Part shown: piece after piece, positions 31,695 to 40,695 of the stretch
How positions within the stretch are numbered: position 1 is the first letter of the stretch
How the letters are laid out: each line of letters begins with the position of its first letter
Assembly (NCBI RefSeq): GCF_017599345.1
Contig: NZ_JAGFVL010000053.1
Span: 62,001-126,000, forward strand
Reading direction: 5' to 3'
Origin: Gracilibacillus suaedae
GTDB lineage: Bacteria; Bacillota; Bacilli; Bacillales; Amphibacillaceae
Length of the DNA stretch: 64,000 bases
Notes under the pieces: generated by a model
What the model saw: only the letters and a program-made list of their open reading frames with translations
The model's database searches: none
What the model was told of the DNA's origin: nothing
Translations under genes and position numbers: made by a program

Positions 31695-32825
31695 TTGTCT
31701 CAATCAAGTAAAATTGTCCATATCACGACTGTACATCACCCTTATGATACGAGAATTTATCATAAAGAATGTGTATCACTGCAAAAGAGTGGATATGATG
31801 TGTCGTTAATGGCACCGATCGATGAACAGAGTGATAGTCAAGATGAGCAAAATAAAGTAGAAATCATTCCACTTAAGAAGTATGCCAATCGATGGAAGCG
31901 AATGCTCCTTGGGCCAATCCAAGCCTATAAAAAAGCAAAAAAGCTAAAGGCGGATATCTACCATTTTCATGATCCGGAATTAATCTTTGTCGGTTGGCTG
32001 TTAAAAAAGAAAGATAACACAGTCATCTATGATGTGCATGAGGACTACTATACAAGTATTATGCAGAAAGAGTATTTCCCTCAGCCCATCAAACGAATCA
32101 TCGGTAAATTGTACAATAGTATGGAACGCTTATTAATAAAGAAAATGGAGCTTTGTCTGGCAGAAAAATATTACTTTGATCGTTATCAACGTGGGACAAG
32201 CATTCTTAATTACCCGATCTTGAATGAGAAGTTAATCAATCAAGATGTCGATCGAAATAACGTGAGCGACAAATTGCTATACACCGGAAATGTATCGGCA
32301 GAAAGAGGCGCGTTCTATCATGCTGAAATACCGAAGATCATGGACAAGCATATTTATTTAGTTGGGAAATGCCCAAGTAGCCTAGCAGAACAAATGAAAG
32401 AACATGCGGGTGACAAGCAAGACCACCTTCATTTTGACGGGGTTGACCGTTTTGTTGAGCGAGAAGAGATTGATCATTATTACTTAAATGAAAATTGGAT
32501 TGCCGGTTTGGCGATTTTTCCTGCAACCGATCATTATTTGAAGAAAGAACTAACGAAGTTTTTTGAATATATGAGTGCAGGCTTGCCAATCATCTGCTCG
32601 AATTTTTCAAGCTGGCAGGCATTTATCGAGCAGCATCAATGTGGTATTACTGTTGACCCAGAAAATAAGCAAGAATGGATTAAAGCTGTTGAATACTTAA
32701 CGAATAATCCACTAGAAGCGGAGACGATGGGGTATAATGGTAGAAAAGCGGTCCTACAAGAGTTGAGCTGGGAATCCCAAGAGAAGAAGCTCTTGGCATG
32801 GTATGACCAATTATTAACGAAATAG
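31695..32825 (+). CDS. Glycosyltransferase, GT4 family
   Basis: 376 residues, GT-B fold. IYHFHDPELIFVGWLLKK and VIYDVHEDYY are typical of the N-terminal domain of GT4 enzymes of capsule and wall polymer loci, and FFEYMSAGLPIICSNF with a following glutamine-rich helix is the donor-site region. The start is TTG 31695 with GGAGGT at 31681. One nucleotide class of neighbours: the next gene begins within 12 nt, so they are one operon. Confidence 0.85.
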   Translation: MSQSSKIVHITTVHHPYDTRIYHKECVSLQKSGYDVSLMAPIDEQSDSQDEQNKVEIIPLKKYANRWKRMLLGPIQAYKKAKKLKADIYHFHDPELIFVGWLLKKKDNTVIYDVHEDYYTSIMQKEYFPQPIKRIIGKLYNSMERLLIKKMELCLAEKYYFDRYQRGTSILNYPILNEKLINQDVDRNNVSDKLLYTGNVSAERGAFYHAEIPKIMDKHIYLVGKCPSSLAEQMKEHAGDKQDHLHFDGVDRFVEREEIDHYYLNENWIAGLAIFPATDHYLKKELTKFFEYMSAGLPIICSNFSSWQAFIEQHQCGITVDPENKQEWIKAVEYLTNNPLEAETMGYNGRKAVLQELSWESQEKKLLAWYDQLLTK

Positions 32826-32835
32826 GATGGAAAAT

Positions 32836-33618
32836 ATGAATGAAATAAAAGATTACAATCTTGTTTCTGTAATTACACCAACCTATAATTCAGAAACGTA
32901 TATACGAGAGACGATAGAGTCGGTCCAACAGCAATCCTATCCAAATTGGGAAATGGTAATAGTGGATGACGGTTCAACCGATCAGACCATCTCGATTATT
33001 GAGGAATATCAGAAAGAAGACAATAGAATCCGACTGATTGCCCTTGAAAGAAACCGAGGAGCAGCGGTCGCCAGAAATACAGCAATTGAAAACGCACAAG
33101 GCAGATATATCGCTTTTTTGGATAGTGATGACAGATGGTTGCCTGAAAAATTAGAAAGACAATTAGCATTTATGCAAGAGCATGATTATGCTTTTACCTA
33201 TACAGGATATAAACGAGTCCAGGTCAATGATGAAGGGCAGAAAATAGAAAAAAATGTCAAGATGCCAGAAGCAGCAACATATAAGCAGCTGTTAAAAAGC
33301 TGTGTGATTGGATGCTTAACCGTTATGTTGGATCGTAAAAAGATACCTGACATTCGGATGGCTAACATCCGTTCACGGCAAGATTATGCCTTATGGCTTA
33401 ACTTAACAAGGCGTGGTTACACAGCTTATGGTTTACAAGAAGTACTGGCAGTATACCGAGTAAGAAGTAATTCGATTTCAAGTAACAAAGTCAGAATGGC
33501 GAAACAAAATTGGATCGTTTACAGGCAAGTCGAAGAACTGAGTCTTCTAAAGAGTTTGTGGTATTTCACTCATTATGTATTTTTAAAGGTGAAAGCATAT
33601 TTAAATTATATGAGGTAA
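32836..33618 (+). CDS. Glycosyltransferase, GT2 family (GT-A)
   Basis: About 260 residues. VSVITPTYNSETYIRETIESV and VDDGSTDQT form the nucleotide-binding half, FLDSDDRW holds the DxD metal site, and SRQDYALWLNLTRRGY is the acceptor side with the catalytic Asp. This pattern is common for enzymes that add sugars in teichoic acid and capsule synthesis. ATG 32836 has a weak GGATGG; ATG 32827 in frame has none. Confidence 0.88.
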   Translation: MNEIKDYNLVSVITPTYNSETYIRETIESVQQQSYPNWEMVIVDDGSTDQTISIIEEYQKEDNRIRLIALERNRGAAVARNTAIENAQGRYIAFLDSDDRWLPEKLERQLAFMQEHDYAFTYTGYKRVQVNDEGQKIEKNVKMPEAATYKQLLKSCVIGCLTVMLDRKKIPDIRMANIRSRQDYALWLNLTRRGYTAYGLQEVLAVYRVRSNSISSNKVRMAKQNWIVYRQVEELSLLKSLWYFTHYVFLKVKAYLNYMR

Positions 33619-33642
33619 AAAATTGGTGGTGTCTAAAAGCAA

Positions 33643-34437
33643 ATGTTGAATTATATATCGGAAATATTAAAAAGAAAAGATTTACTTATATACCTTGTGA
33701 AATCAGGTTTGAAAGCAGAAAACCGAAATAGTTATTTAGGATATTTTTGGTGGTTACTGGATCCGTTATTAAATGTTATCGTTTATTATTTCCTTGTTGT
33801 AGTTATTTTAGGGCGTGGTGGACCTGGATACCCAGTTTATTTAGTGATTGGTCTAGTAGTGTGGCGTTGGATTAGTACGACGATTAACTCCTCTGCCAAA
33901 GCCATTACTAAGTATTCGTCGATTATCAATCAGGTTTATTTACCTAAAACGATATTCCCGTTATCTTTTTCGTTTACACAATTGTTTAATTTTAGTTTTG
34001 GTTTAATTGTTATAGCTATATTTTTGGCGGTGTTTGGATATGTGCCTGGATGGCAGATTATTATGTTGCCTTTGATTATAGTAATACAGCTTATTTTTTT
34101 AGTGGCGATCAGTTTGGTTGTATCCTACATTACAGTGTTTGTTCGCGATATAGATAATGTTTTAACACACATCGTTAGATTATTCTTTTACGCTTCACCG
34201 ATCATTTGGGAAGGAAGTAGATTGGAGCAAAGCGACAAAATACCAGAACAGTTTCATATAATTTTGGATATGAATCCTGTAGCCATTTTATTAAACGCAT
34301 ATCGAGCTATATTAATGGAACAGCAAATACCGCAATTCTTGGGACTGTTCATGATTACTGTAATATCGATAATCGTAATAGTATATATGCTATATCACTA
34401 TAACAAGAATGAACACAAAATCATTAAAGCATTATAA
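33643..34437 (+). CDS. ABC-2 type polysaccharide/teichoic acid exporter, permease subunit
   Basis: 264 residues with six hydrophobic segments. It matches the TagG/Wzm type: an N-terminal amphipathic helix, YLGYFWWLLDPLLNVIVYYF, and the late ASPIIWEG and NPVAILLNAYR motifs. It would move a finished, lipid-linked polymer across the membrane, driven by the ATPase encoded next. Weak ribosome site (GGTGGTG, about 12 nt upstream). Confidence 0.9.
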   Translation: MLNYISEILKRKDLLIYLVKSGLKAENRNSYLGYFWWLLDPLLNVIVYYFLVVVILGRGGPGYPVYLVIGLVVWRWISTTINSSAKAITKYSSIINQVYLPKTIFPLSFSFTQLFNFSFGLIVIAIFLAVFGYVPGWQIIMLPLIIVIQLIFLVAISLVVSYITVFVRDIDNVLTHIVRLFFYASPIIWEGSRLEQSDKIPEQFHIILDMNPVAILLNAYRAILMEQQIPQFLGLFMITVISIIVIVYMLYHYNKNEHKIIKAL

Positions 34438-34455
34438 AAAAGAGGGTTGTCTGCC

Positions 34456-36003
34456 ATGTATACAACAAGTGAAGGTCGAGAAACACAAAAATATCAAAAG
34501 GATAGAGAGATAGTAATTAAAGCAGAAGATTTAGGTGTTGCTTTTAATGCTAATTATCAAAGAGATGATTACAAATCAATAGCGATTAAGTTTCTTTCAA
34601 AAAAGAAAAAAAAGAAAAAAGGACCAAGCAAAACATGGCCTCTTCGAAATATTAATTTTACAGGTTATAAAGGCGAGGTGCTTGGGATTGTCGGCTCAAA
34701 TGGTTCTGGAAAAACAACGTTATGCAAGGCTTTGTCTGGGATATTACAACCTGACGAAGGGAATCTAGAAGTGAATGGAAAGGTATCAGCATTATTCTCG
34801 ATGGGTATGGGTTTTAACAAGGAACTTACAGGTAGAGAGAATGTTTATTTAAATGGAATGATGCTCGGTATCACAAAAGAGAAAATAAACTTATTTATAG
34901 AAGATATTCATGAATTTTCTGGTTTAGGAGAATTCTTTGAACAGCCAATGAAGCGTTACTCAAGTGGTATGAAAGCAAGATTAGGATTTAGTGTTGCTTC
35001 ACATTTAGAACCTGAGATTCTAATCCTCGATGAAGCATTGAACACAGGTGACGCGGAATTTGGAAAAAAAGCATCGATTAAGATTAAAGAGCTACTTAAA
35101 AAAGCAAAAATGGTTATTATCGTAACTCATAGCCATAAATATGCTCTGAATAATTGTGATCGGTTAATGTGGTTAGAAAAAGGTGTAATCAAAGAAATTG
35201 GTGATCCTAAATATGTATTAGAGCAATATGAGGCAACTGTTCCGAAGAAGAAACCCAAAATGAAGAGAAAATTAAACTTAGAACAAACAAATGCTGATGT
35301 GAGAAATAAGCTTGTCATTAAAGCAGAAGACATTAGTATCGGATACCCGCTTAAAAAGAAAACGCATTGGGCTTTGAAAAATATTAACTTCGAAATTAAT
35401 GAAGGAGAAGTAGTTGGAATCATTGGTCATAATGGAGCTGGTAAGAGTACTTTATGTAAAGTCATGACACAAATATTAAGACCAGATAGCGGTAATATTC
35501 AGATTAACGGTGAAACCACTGCATTATTAAATTACGGAACAGGTTTTAATGCTCAATTATCTGGTAAAGATAATATTTTTCTTAATGGCATGCTGTTAGG
35601 CATTCCAAAGGAAACCATGCATGAAAATTATCCGAAAATAGTTGAGTTTTCAGAATTAGGGAAAAAAATCGATAAACCTATCAAGGAATATTCTAGTGGG
35701 ATGAGAGCCAGGTTAGGATTTAGTATTGCCGCAACTTTACAGCCGGATATTTTTATTCTTGATGAAGCCTTGTCTACAGGAGATATGGCATTTAAACAAA
35801 AAGCTAGTGAAAAAATTCAGGATATGATGGAACAAGCAAAAGCGGTGGTAATTGTTTCGCATAGTATGTCAATGGTTGAAAAGGTTTGTACACGAGCGAT
35901 TTGGATTGAAAAAGGTACAATTAAATTTGACGGCGATTCAAAAGAAGCTGTTAAACTATATAGAAGAGAAGTTAAAGAAAAAAAGCAAAAGAATAAAAAA
36001 TAG
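34456..36003 (+). CDS. ABC exporter ATPase with two fused nucleotide-binding domains (TagH/Wzt-like)
   Basis: 515 residues made of two complete NBDs in tandem. Domain 1 has Walker A GSNGSGKTTLC, signature YSSGMKARLG and Walker B ILILDEAL; domain 2 has GHNGAGKSTLC, YSSGMRARLG and IFILDEAL. Each starts with an Ala/Val-rich KAEDLG- or KAEDIS-type strand. TagH and Wzt normally have one NBD and dimerise, so this fusion is less usual. ATG 34456 has AGAGGG at good spacing; TTG 34447 does not. Works with the permease just upstream. Confidence 0.92.
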   Translation: MYTTSEGRETQKYQKDREIVIKAEDLGVAFNANYQRDDYKSIAIKFLSKKKKKKKGPSKTWPLRNINFTGYKGEVLGIVGSNGSGKTTLCKALSGILQPDEGNLEVNGKVSALFSMGMGFNKELTGRENVYLNGMMLGITKEKINLFIEDIHEFSGLGEFFEQPMKRYSSGMKARLGFSVASHLEPEILILDEALNTGDAEFGKKASIKIKELLKKAKMVIIVTHSHKYALNNCDRLMWLEKGVIKEIGDPKYVLEQYEATVPKKKPKMKRKLNLEQTNADVRNKLVIKAEDISIGYPLKKKTHWALKNINFEINEGEVVGIIGHNGAGKSTLCKVMTQILRPDSGNIQINGETTALLNYGTGFNAQLSGKDNIFLNGMLLGIPKETMHENYPKIVEFSELGKKIDKPIKEYSSGMRARLGFSIAATLQPDIFILDEALSTGDMAFKQKASEKIQDMMEQAKAVVIVSHSMSMVEKVCTRAIWIEKGTIKFDGDSKEAVKLYRREVKEKKQKNKK

Positions 36004-36026
36004 ATGTATAGGTGTTGTGATGAATA

Positions 36027-38552
36027 ATGAAAAAAAGAATCATTAAACTGATTTCTAACTTGGTACAGTTTATCTATGACCATATTTTTACTCATAAAGT
36101 AAGGTCTATGATTAACAATATTCTCACTGAAAAGAATAAGAAAAGAATTAAAAATCTATTAAGGAACGGAAAAAAGCAAATCAATATCCGGAAGATTAAA
36201 CGTACTAAGTACAGATTGAAGAATTTAGGATTTATTGATGCTGGTTACAACGAGATGGTTGAATATTTTAACCAAGACAAAGACCGTGATTTAAAAGAGA
36301 TGGCAGCTTTTGAATTGGCTTTGTGGCACAGTGACCAGTATACGAAAAAAGATGCCAAACAAGCGTTAGACTATTTGAATTCTATCCGAATAGACAGAGG
36401 TACGGCTGAATTCAAGAGACAAATAACGATTTTAAAAGCAGAAAATCTAAACTTTTTAGGTCACAATATAGAAGCAAAGCAACTTATAGAAAAATTAATA
36501 AATACGAAACAACATCCGGATTTGTTTTTAAGTTATGTCAATCTTCTAGAAGATCCAGCTGACAAAGTGAAATGGATCAATAAAGTATATGATCTCTATC
36601 AATTACCTGAAGTCAAGTTGGATGAAGCAGAACATAAATCTTTATATGACCAACTAACTGTTGATTATACTCAATCAAGCAGTATAAAAAGAAATGAAAG
36701 AGTTTCAATTATAATACCTGTCTTCAATGCTGAAACAGTACTTTCAACAGCATTGACATCTCTACAAAACCAAACATGGGAAAACTTGGAGATTATAGTT
36801 GTAGATGATTGTAGCAAGGATAATACAATTGCAGTTGCAGAAGAATTTGCTAAGAAAGACTCACGTATTAAAGTAATACAAACGGAGACAAATGGCGGCC
36901 CATATATTGCGAGAAATATAGCTCTTAATCAAGCTACAGGAGAATTTGTTACAATTAATGATGCAGATGATTGGTCTCACCCTTGTAAAATACAACGACA
37001 GGCCGAACATTTAATTAATAATCCGAAGATTATCGGAAATACTTCAGAACAAGCAAGACTAACTGAGGAATTGGATTTTTATCGAAGAGGAAAGCCTGGG
37101 TTATATATCTTTGGTAATATGTCTTCTTTTATGTTTAGACGTAAAGCATTTGTTGATAAAATCGGCTACTGGGATTCCGTACGTTTCGGCGCAGATTCTG
37201 AAGCCATTAAAAGAATAAAGCGAGTATTTGGTGAGAAAAGTATAGAGGAATTAAAAACTGGCCCTTTATCTTTCCAAAGACAATCAAGTGATTCCTTAAC
37301 AGGAAATTCGGCATTTGGTTTCCCTGGATACTTTATGGGAGCAAGAAAAGAATATCTAGAAGCTCAATTAGACTATCATCAAAGGGCAGATAGTATAAAG
37401 TATACTTTTCCACAAGAGAAGCGGCCATTTCCAATACCCGAACCAATGAGGCCTACTAGAGAAGTTGGAAAAGGTGAGAGAAGACACTTTGATGTTATCA
37501 TTGTCTCAGATTTTCGCTTAGAAGGTGGATCAACCTTATCTTGTCTAGAGGAGATAAAAGCACAAAAAAAGATGGGCATAAAAACTGGACTAGTTCAGTT
37601 AGCACGATTTGATTATGTTCCTAATAAAAAAATAAACCCGCTTATTCGTGACATGATAGATGGAGATTTAGTACAAATGATTGTATATGGAGAGAAAGTG
37701 TCATGTGATCTTTTAATCTTACGATACCCTCCTATTTTAGAACATTACCAAAGGTATGTCCCGGATATTCAAGCAAAAAGTATAAATGTCATTATTAATC
37801 AAACACCTATGAGTGACTATGGTGTCAGTGGAGAAAGACGATATAATATTGAAAAATGCCAAAAACAATTAATAGAATATTTTAATAAGGAAGCGATTTG
37901 GTTTCCGATTGGACCATTAGTAAGACAAGCCTTAGAAAAATATCATGCAGAGGAATTAAAGTCCATTCAGCTATCAGACAAAGATTGGGTTAATATTATA
38001 GATGTTGAAGAATGGAAATCGAATGAAAGAAAAAGAGAAAGAAATATTATTAAAATCGGTAGGCATTCTAGAGCTCAAGCAGTAAAATGGCCAGACAATA
38101 AGGAAGATATATTGCAAATATACCCGGATAAATCACCTTATCAAGTCCATATTCTAGGTGGTGCTGAAGCTCCTGAAAAAGTTTTAGGATATATCCCGGA
38201 TAATTGGATAGTAAAAGAATTCGGCGAAGTAGATCCGAATGAATTTTTGGCTAATATTGATATCTTTGTATATTATACTCGCTCTGATTGGATTGAGTCA
38301 TTTGGGAGGGTTATTATTGAAGCAATGGCTGCTGGAGTCCCTGTGGTAATATCACCGGAATATAAGGAATTGTTTGGTGGGGCAGCAATATATGCAAGTC
38401 CGGATCAAGTAACATCTAAAGTGCAAGAATTAATTTCTGATGGGAATTATTATGAGCGACAACAAAAGATAGCATGGGAATATGTTAACAATAATTTTGG
38501 GTATGCACAGCACCAATCTAGATTGGAGGAATGGTTAAATGAACAGAAATGA
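36027..38552 (+). CDS. Large two-domain glycosyltransferase (GT2 plus GT4-like)
   Basis: 841 residues. Residues about 1-220 are basic and helical with TPR-like traits (FELALWHSDQYTKKDAKQAL). A GT2 domain follows at about 225-440 (VSIIIPVFNAETVLSTALTS, VVDDCSKDN, NDADDW). The C-terminal 350 residues form a GT4-like half with ESFGRVIIEAMAAGVPVVIS near 765-785. Two catalytic domains suggest addition of two sugars or repeated polymerisation. The first 620 or so residues are paralogous to the next protein. Its end overlaps the next gene by 14 nt. Confidence 0.85.
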   Translation: MKKRIIKLISNLVQFIYDHIFTHKVRSMINNILTEKNKKRIKNLLRNGKKQINIRKIKRTKYRLKNLGFIDAGYNEMVEYFNQDKDRDLKEMAAFELALWHSDQYTKKDAKQALDYLNSIRIDRGTAEFKRQITILKAENLNFLGHNIEAKQLIEKLINTKQHPDLFLSYVNLLEDPADKVKWINKVYDLYQLPEVKLDEAEHKSLYDQLTVDYTQSSSIKRNERVSIIIPVFNAETVLSTALTSLQNQTWENLEIIVVDDCSKDNTIAVAEEFAKKDSRIKVIQTETNGGPYIARNIALNQATGEFVTINDADDWSHPCKIQRQAEHLINNPKIIGNTSEQARLTEELDFYRRGKPGLYIFGNMSSFMFRRKAFVDKIGYWDSVRFGADSEAIKRIKRVFGEKSIEELKTGPLSFQRQSSDSLTGNSAFGFPGYFMGARKEYLEAQLDYHQRADSIKYTFPQEKRPFPIPEPMRPTREVGKGERRHFDVIIVSDFRLEGGSTLSCLEEIKAQKKMGIKTGLVQLARFDYVPNKKINPLIRDMIDGDLVQMIVYGEKVSCDLLILRYPPILEHYQRYVPDIQAKSINVIINQTPMSDYGVSGERRYNIEKCQKQLIEYFNKEAIWFPIGPLVRQALEKYHAEELKSIQLSDKDWVNIIDVEEWKSNERKRERNIIKIGRHSRAQAVKWPDNKEDILQIYPDKSPYQVHILGGAEAPEKVLGYIPDNWIVKEFGEVDPNEFLANIDIFVYYTRSDWIESFGRVIIEAMAAGVPVVISPEYKELFGGAAIYASPDQVTSKVQELISDGNYYERQQKIAWEYVNNNFGYAQHQSRLEEWLNEQK

Positions 38553-40668
38553 AAGAGATATTAACTCTCAAAGTAAAACTACATTAAAAGATATAGATGA
38601 AGACATTAAAAATCTAGATGAAAAAGTAAAAGAAATAAAATTGGAAATAGCTAAAGAAGAAGCAAGATCTAAAGAATTGGTAGAAGAAATTAACCTATTT
38701 GAGAAAGAGCTAGAAAATAAACAAGAAGATAATCATAAGTTGCAAAAAGAAACAAAGCAATACTTGAAAAGAGTGCATGCAATTAAGAATAGCACAATTT
38801 GGAATGCATCCAACCTAGTTAGAAAGAAATTGTTTAAGATAAATTCCTCTAAAAAAACGTCTGAAAATAATAACAAAAAAACAAATAATAAGAATGCTGA
38901 AAGAAAAATTAGAAAAATTAAAACCAAATTGTTAAACCTTGGTTTTAATCAACAAGCCAAGCTTGAGCTAGAAGAGTTGGCCAATAGTAAAAATGGAGTA
39001 ATACAAAGCTTAGCTTCTAGAGAATTAGCTTTATGGCATGCTAATAAACGAAATGAACAAGGAGCGTTAAAAAGCCTTCATTACATCAATAAATGGTTAC
39101 GCTATGAAAAAGACATTACAAGAATTGTACAAGCAACCGTATTAGCAGCTGAATCATATATGACTCTTGGAAAGGTAGAGGAAGCGAAAAATTTAATTTC
39201 AAGAGAAATCAGTAGACACAAAAATGCAGATCTATATATTACAGCAGCAAATTTAGAAGAAGATCAACATAAACGAATAGAATGGATCAATAAGTTGTAT
39301 GAAATGTATGACGTGGCACCAATCAAACTAAGTCATTCAAGTGATAAGTTTCCTTACGACACTATTAGCTATGACCAATCACAATTAACATATTTTGAAC
39401 CTTCAAGTAATACACCAAAAGTAACGGTTATTATTCCTGTTTTTAATGCAGAGGATGTAGTACAAACAGCGATAGAATCTGTACTGAATCAGACTTGGAG
39501 GAATTTAGAAGTTATTGTTGTCGATGATTGCAGTACAGATAATACTTATAGAGTTATTGAAGAATATATTGAAAAAGACAACAGAGTAAAACTTATTCAA
39601 ACTGAAACCAATGGTGGAGCATACATGGCAAGAAATCTTGCTATTACACATGCTACTGGTGATTTTATAACCTTAAATGACTCGGATGACTGGTCTCATC
39701 CGCAAAAAATAGAGAAACAAGTTGTACATTTATTGAATAACCCAGAAAAGGTAGGAAATACATCACAGCAAGTACGTGCGACTTCTAACCTTTTTTACTT
39801 TAGAAGAGGAAACTTTAGATTAATGTTTACCAATATGTCATCGTTTATGTTCCGTCGAGAAGTTGTGTTGGACAAAGTTGGTTTTTATGATTGTGTACGG
39901 TTTGGTGCTGATGCTGAATATCTCAGAAGAGTTAAAAAAACCTTTGGCAAAGATGCAATTGTGGATTTAAGAACAGGTCCACTTTCATTCCAAAGACAAT
40001 CTGATTCCTCTTTAACAGGAAACTCCGCATTTGGATTTCACGGTTACTTTATGGGTGCTAGAAAAGAGTATGTTGAAAGTCAATCACATTATCATAGTCG
40101 CGCAGAATCATTGAAATATGACTTTCCACAACAGAAGCGTGTTTTTCCAGTTCCAGAACCAATGTGGCCGAAAAGAGAACAAAAAGATAAACAAGGTAGA
40201 CGTTCCTTTGATTTAGTTATAGTTAGTGATTATCGAACTTTTGATAATGAAATGTGGGAGTATATCAATAACCATGTTGAACTCCAAAATAAAAAAGTTG
40301 GCTTCGTTCAAATGTATCAATATGAGGTAGATCCGTTACAAAAAATAAAGAGTGAGTTTAGAGATCTAATTGATGGCGAGCAATTTCAAATGATTGTATA
40401 CGGTGAAAAGATTAAGTGTAACAATCTTGTTATTTATAATCCGAATATATTAAAAGAGTGGCAACGATTCATTCCGAAAATTGATGCTGATAATGTGTCA
40501 GTAATAGCTAACAATATAACTACAGAAGATGAACAAAATGTAATAGAGAATATCCAAACTTATTACGAACATTTATTAGAGTACTTCGGTGAAGAAGCAA
40601 TTTGGTATACAGATTCTAATGTTTTACGTGAAGCGATGGAAAACATTAGTTATATAAAAACGGTATAA
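38539..40668 (+). CDS. Glycosyltransferase (GT2), paralogue of the preceding protein without the GT4 half
   Basis: 709 residues. An added N-terminal coiled coil (about 10-75) ends in NSTIWNASNLVRKK, a motif often seen next to polysaccharide glycosyltransferases. Then come the same helical region (ELALWHANKRNEQGALKSLHY) and GT2 domain (VTVIIPVFNAEDVVQTAIES, VVDDCSTDN, NDSDDW), and the shared FPVPEPMWPKRE and GEEAIWY segments, but the chain stops where the paralogue continues into its GT4 half. GGAGGA precedes ATG 38539, inside the previous gene. Likely a tandem duplication. Confidence 0.85.
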   Translation: MNRNERDINSQSKTTLKDIDEDIKNLDEKVKEIKLEIAKEEARSKELVEEINLFEKELENKQEDNHKLQKETKQYLKRVHAIKNSTIWNASNLVRKKLFKINSSKKTSENNNKKTNNKNAERKIRKIKTKLLNLGFNQQAKLELEELANSKNGVIQSLASRELALWHANKRNEQGALKSLHYINKWLRYEKDITRIVQATVLAAESYMTLGKVEEAKNLISREISRHKNADLYITAANLEEDQHKRIEWINKLYEMYDVAPIKLSHSSDKFPYDTISYDQSQLTYFEPSSNTPKVTVIIPVFNAEDVVQTAIESVLNQTWRNLEVIVVDDCSTDNTYRVIEEYIEKDNRVKLIQTETNGGAYMARNLAITHATGDFITLNDSDDWSHPQKIEKQVVHLLNNPEKVGNTSQQVRATSNLFYFRRGNFRLMFTNMSSFMFRREVVLDKVGFYDCVRFGADAEYLRRVKKTFGKDAIVDLRTGPLSFQRQSDSSLTGNSAFGFHGYFMGARKEYVESQSHYHSRAESLKYDFPQQKRVFPVPEPMWPKREQKDKQGRRSFDLVIVSDYRTFDNEMWEYINNHVELQNKKVGFVQMYQYEVDPLQKIKSEFRDLIDGEQFQMIVYGEKIKCNNLVIYNPNILKEWQRFIPKIDADNVSVIANNITTEDEQNVIENIQTYYEHLLEYFGEEAIWYTDSNVLREAMENISYIKTV

Positions 40669-40695
40669 TCAATCTCAAATATGGAGGTGAAACAT

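Noticed and set aside
33510-33731. 73-residue ORF bridging the GT2 and permease genes
   Set aside because: Lies in another frame inside two real genes and has no ribosome site.
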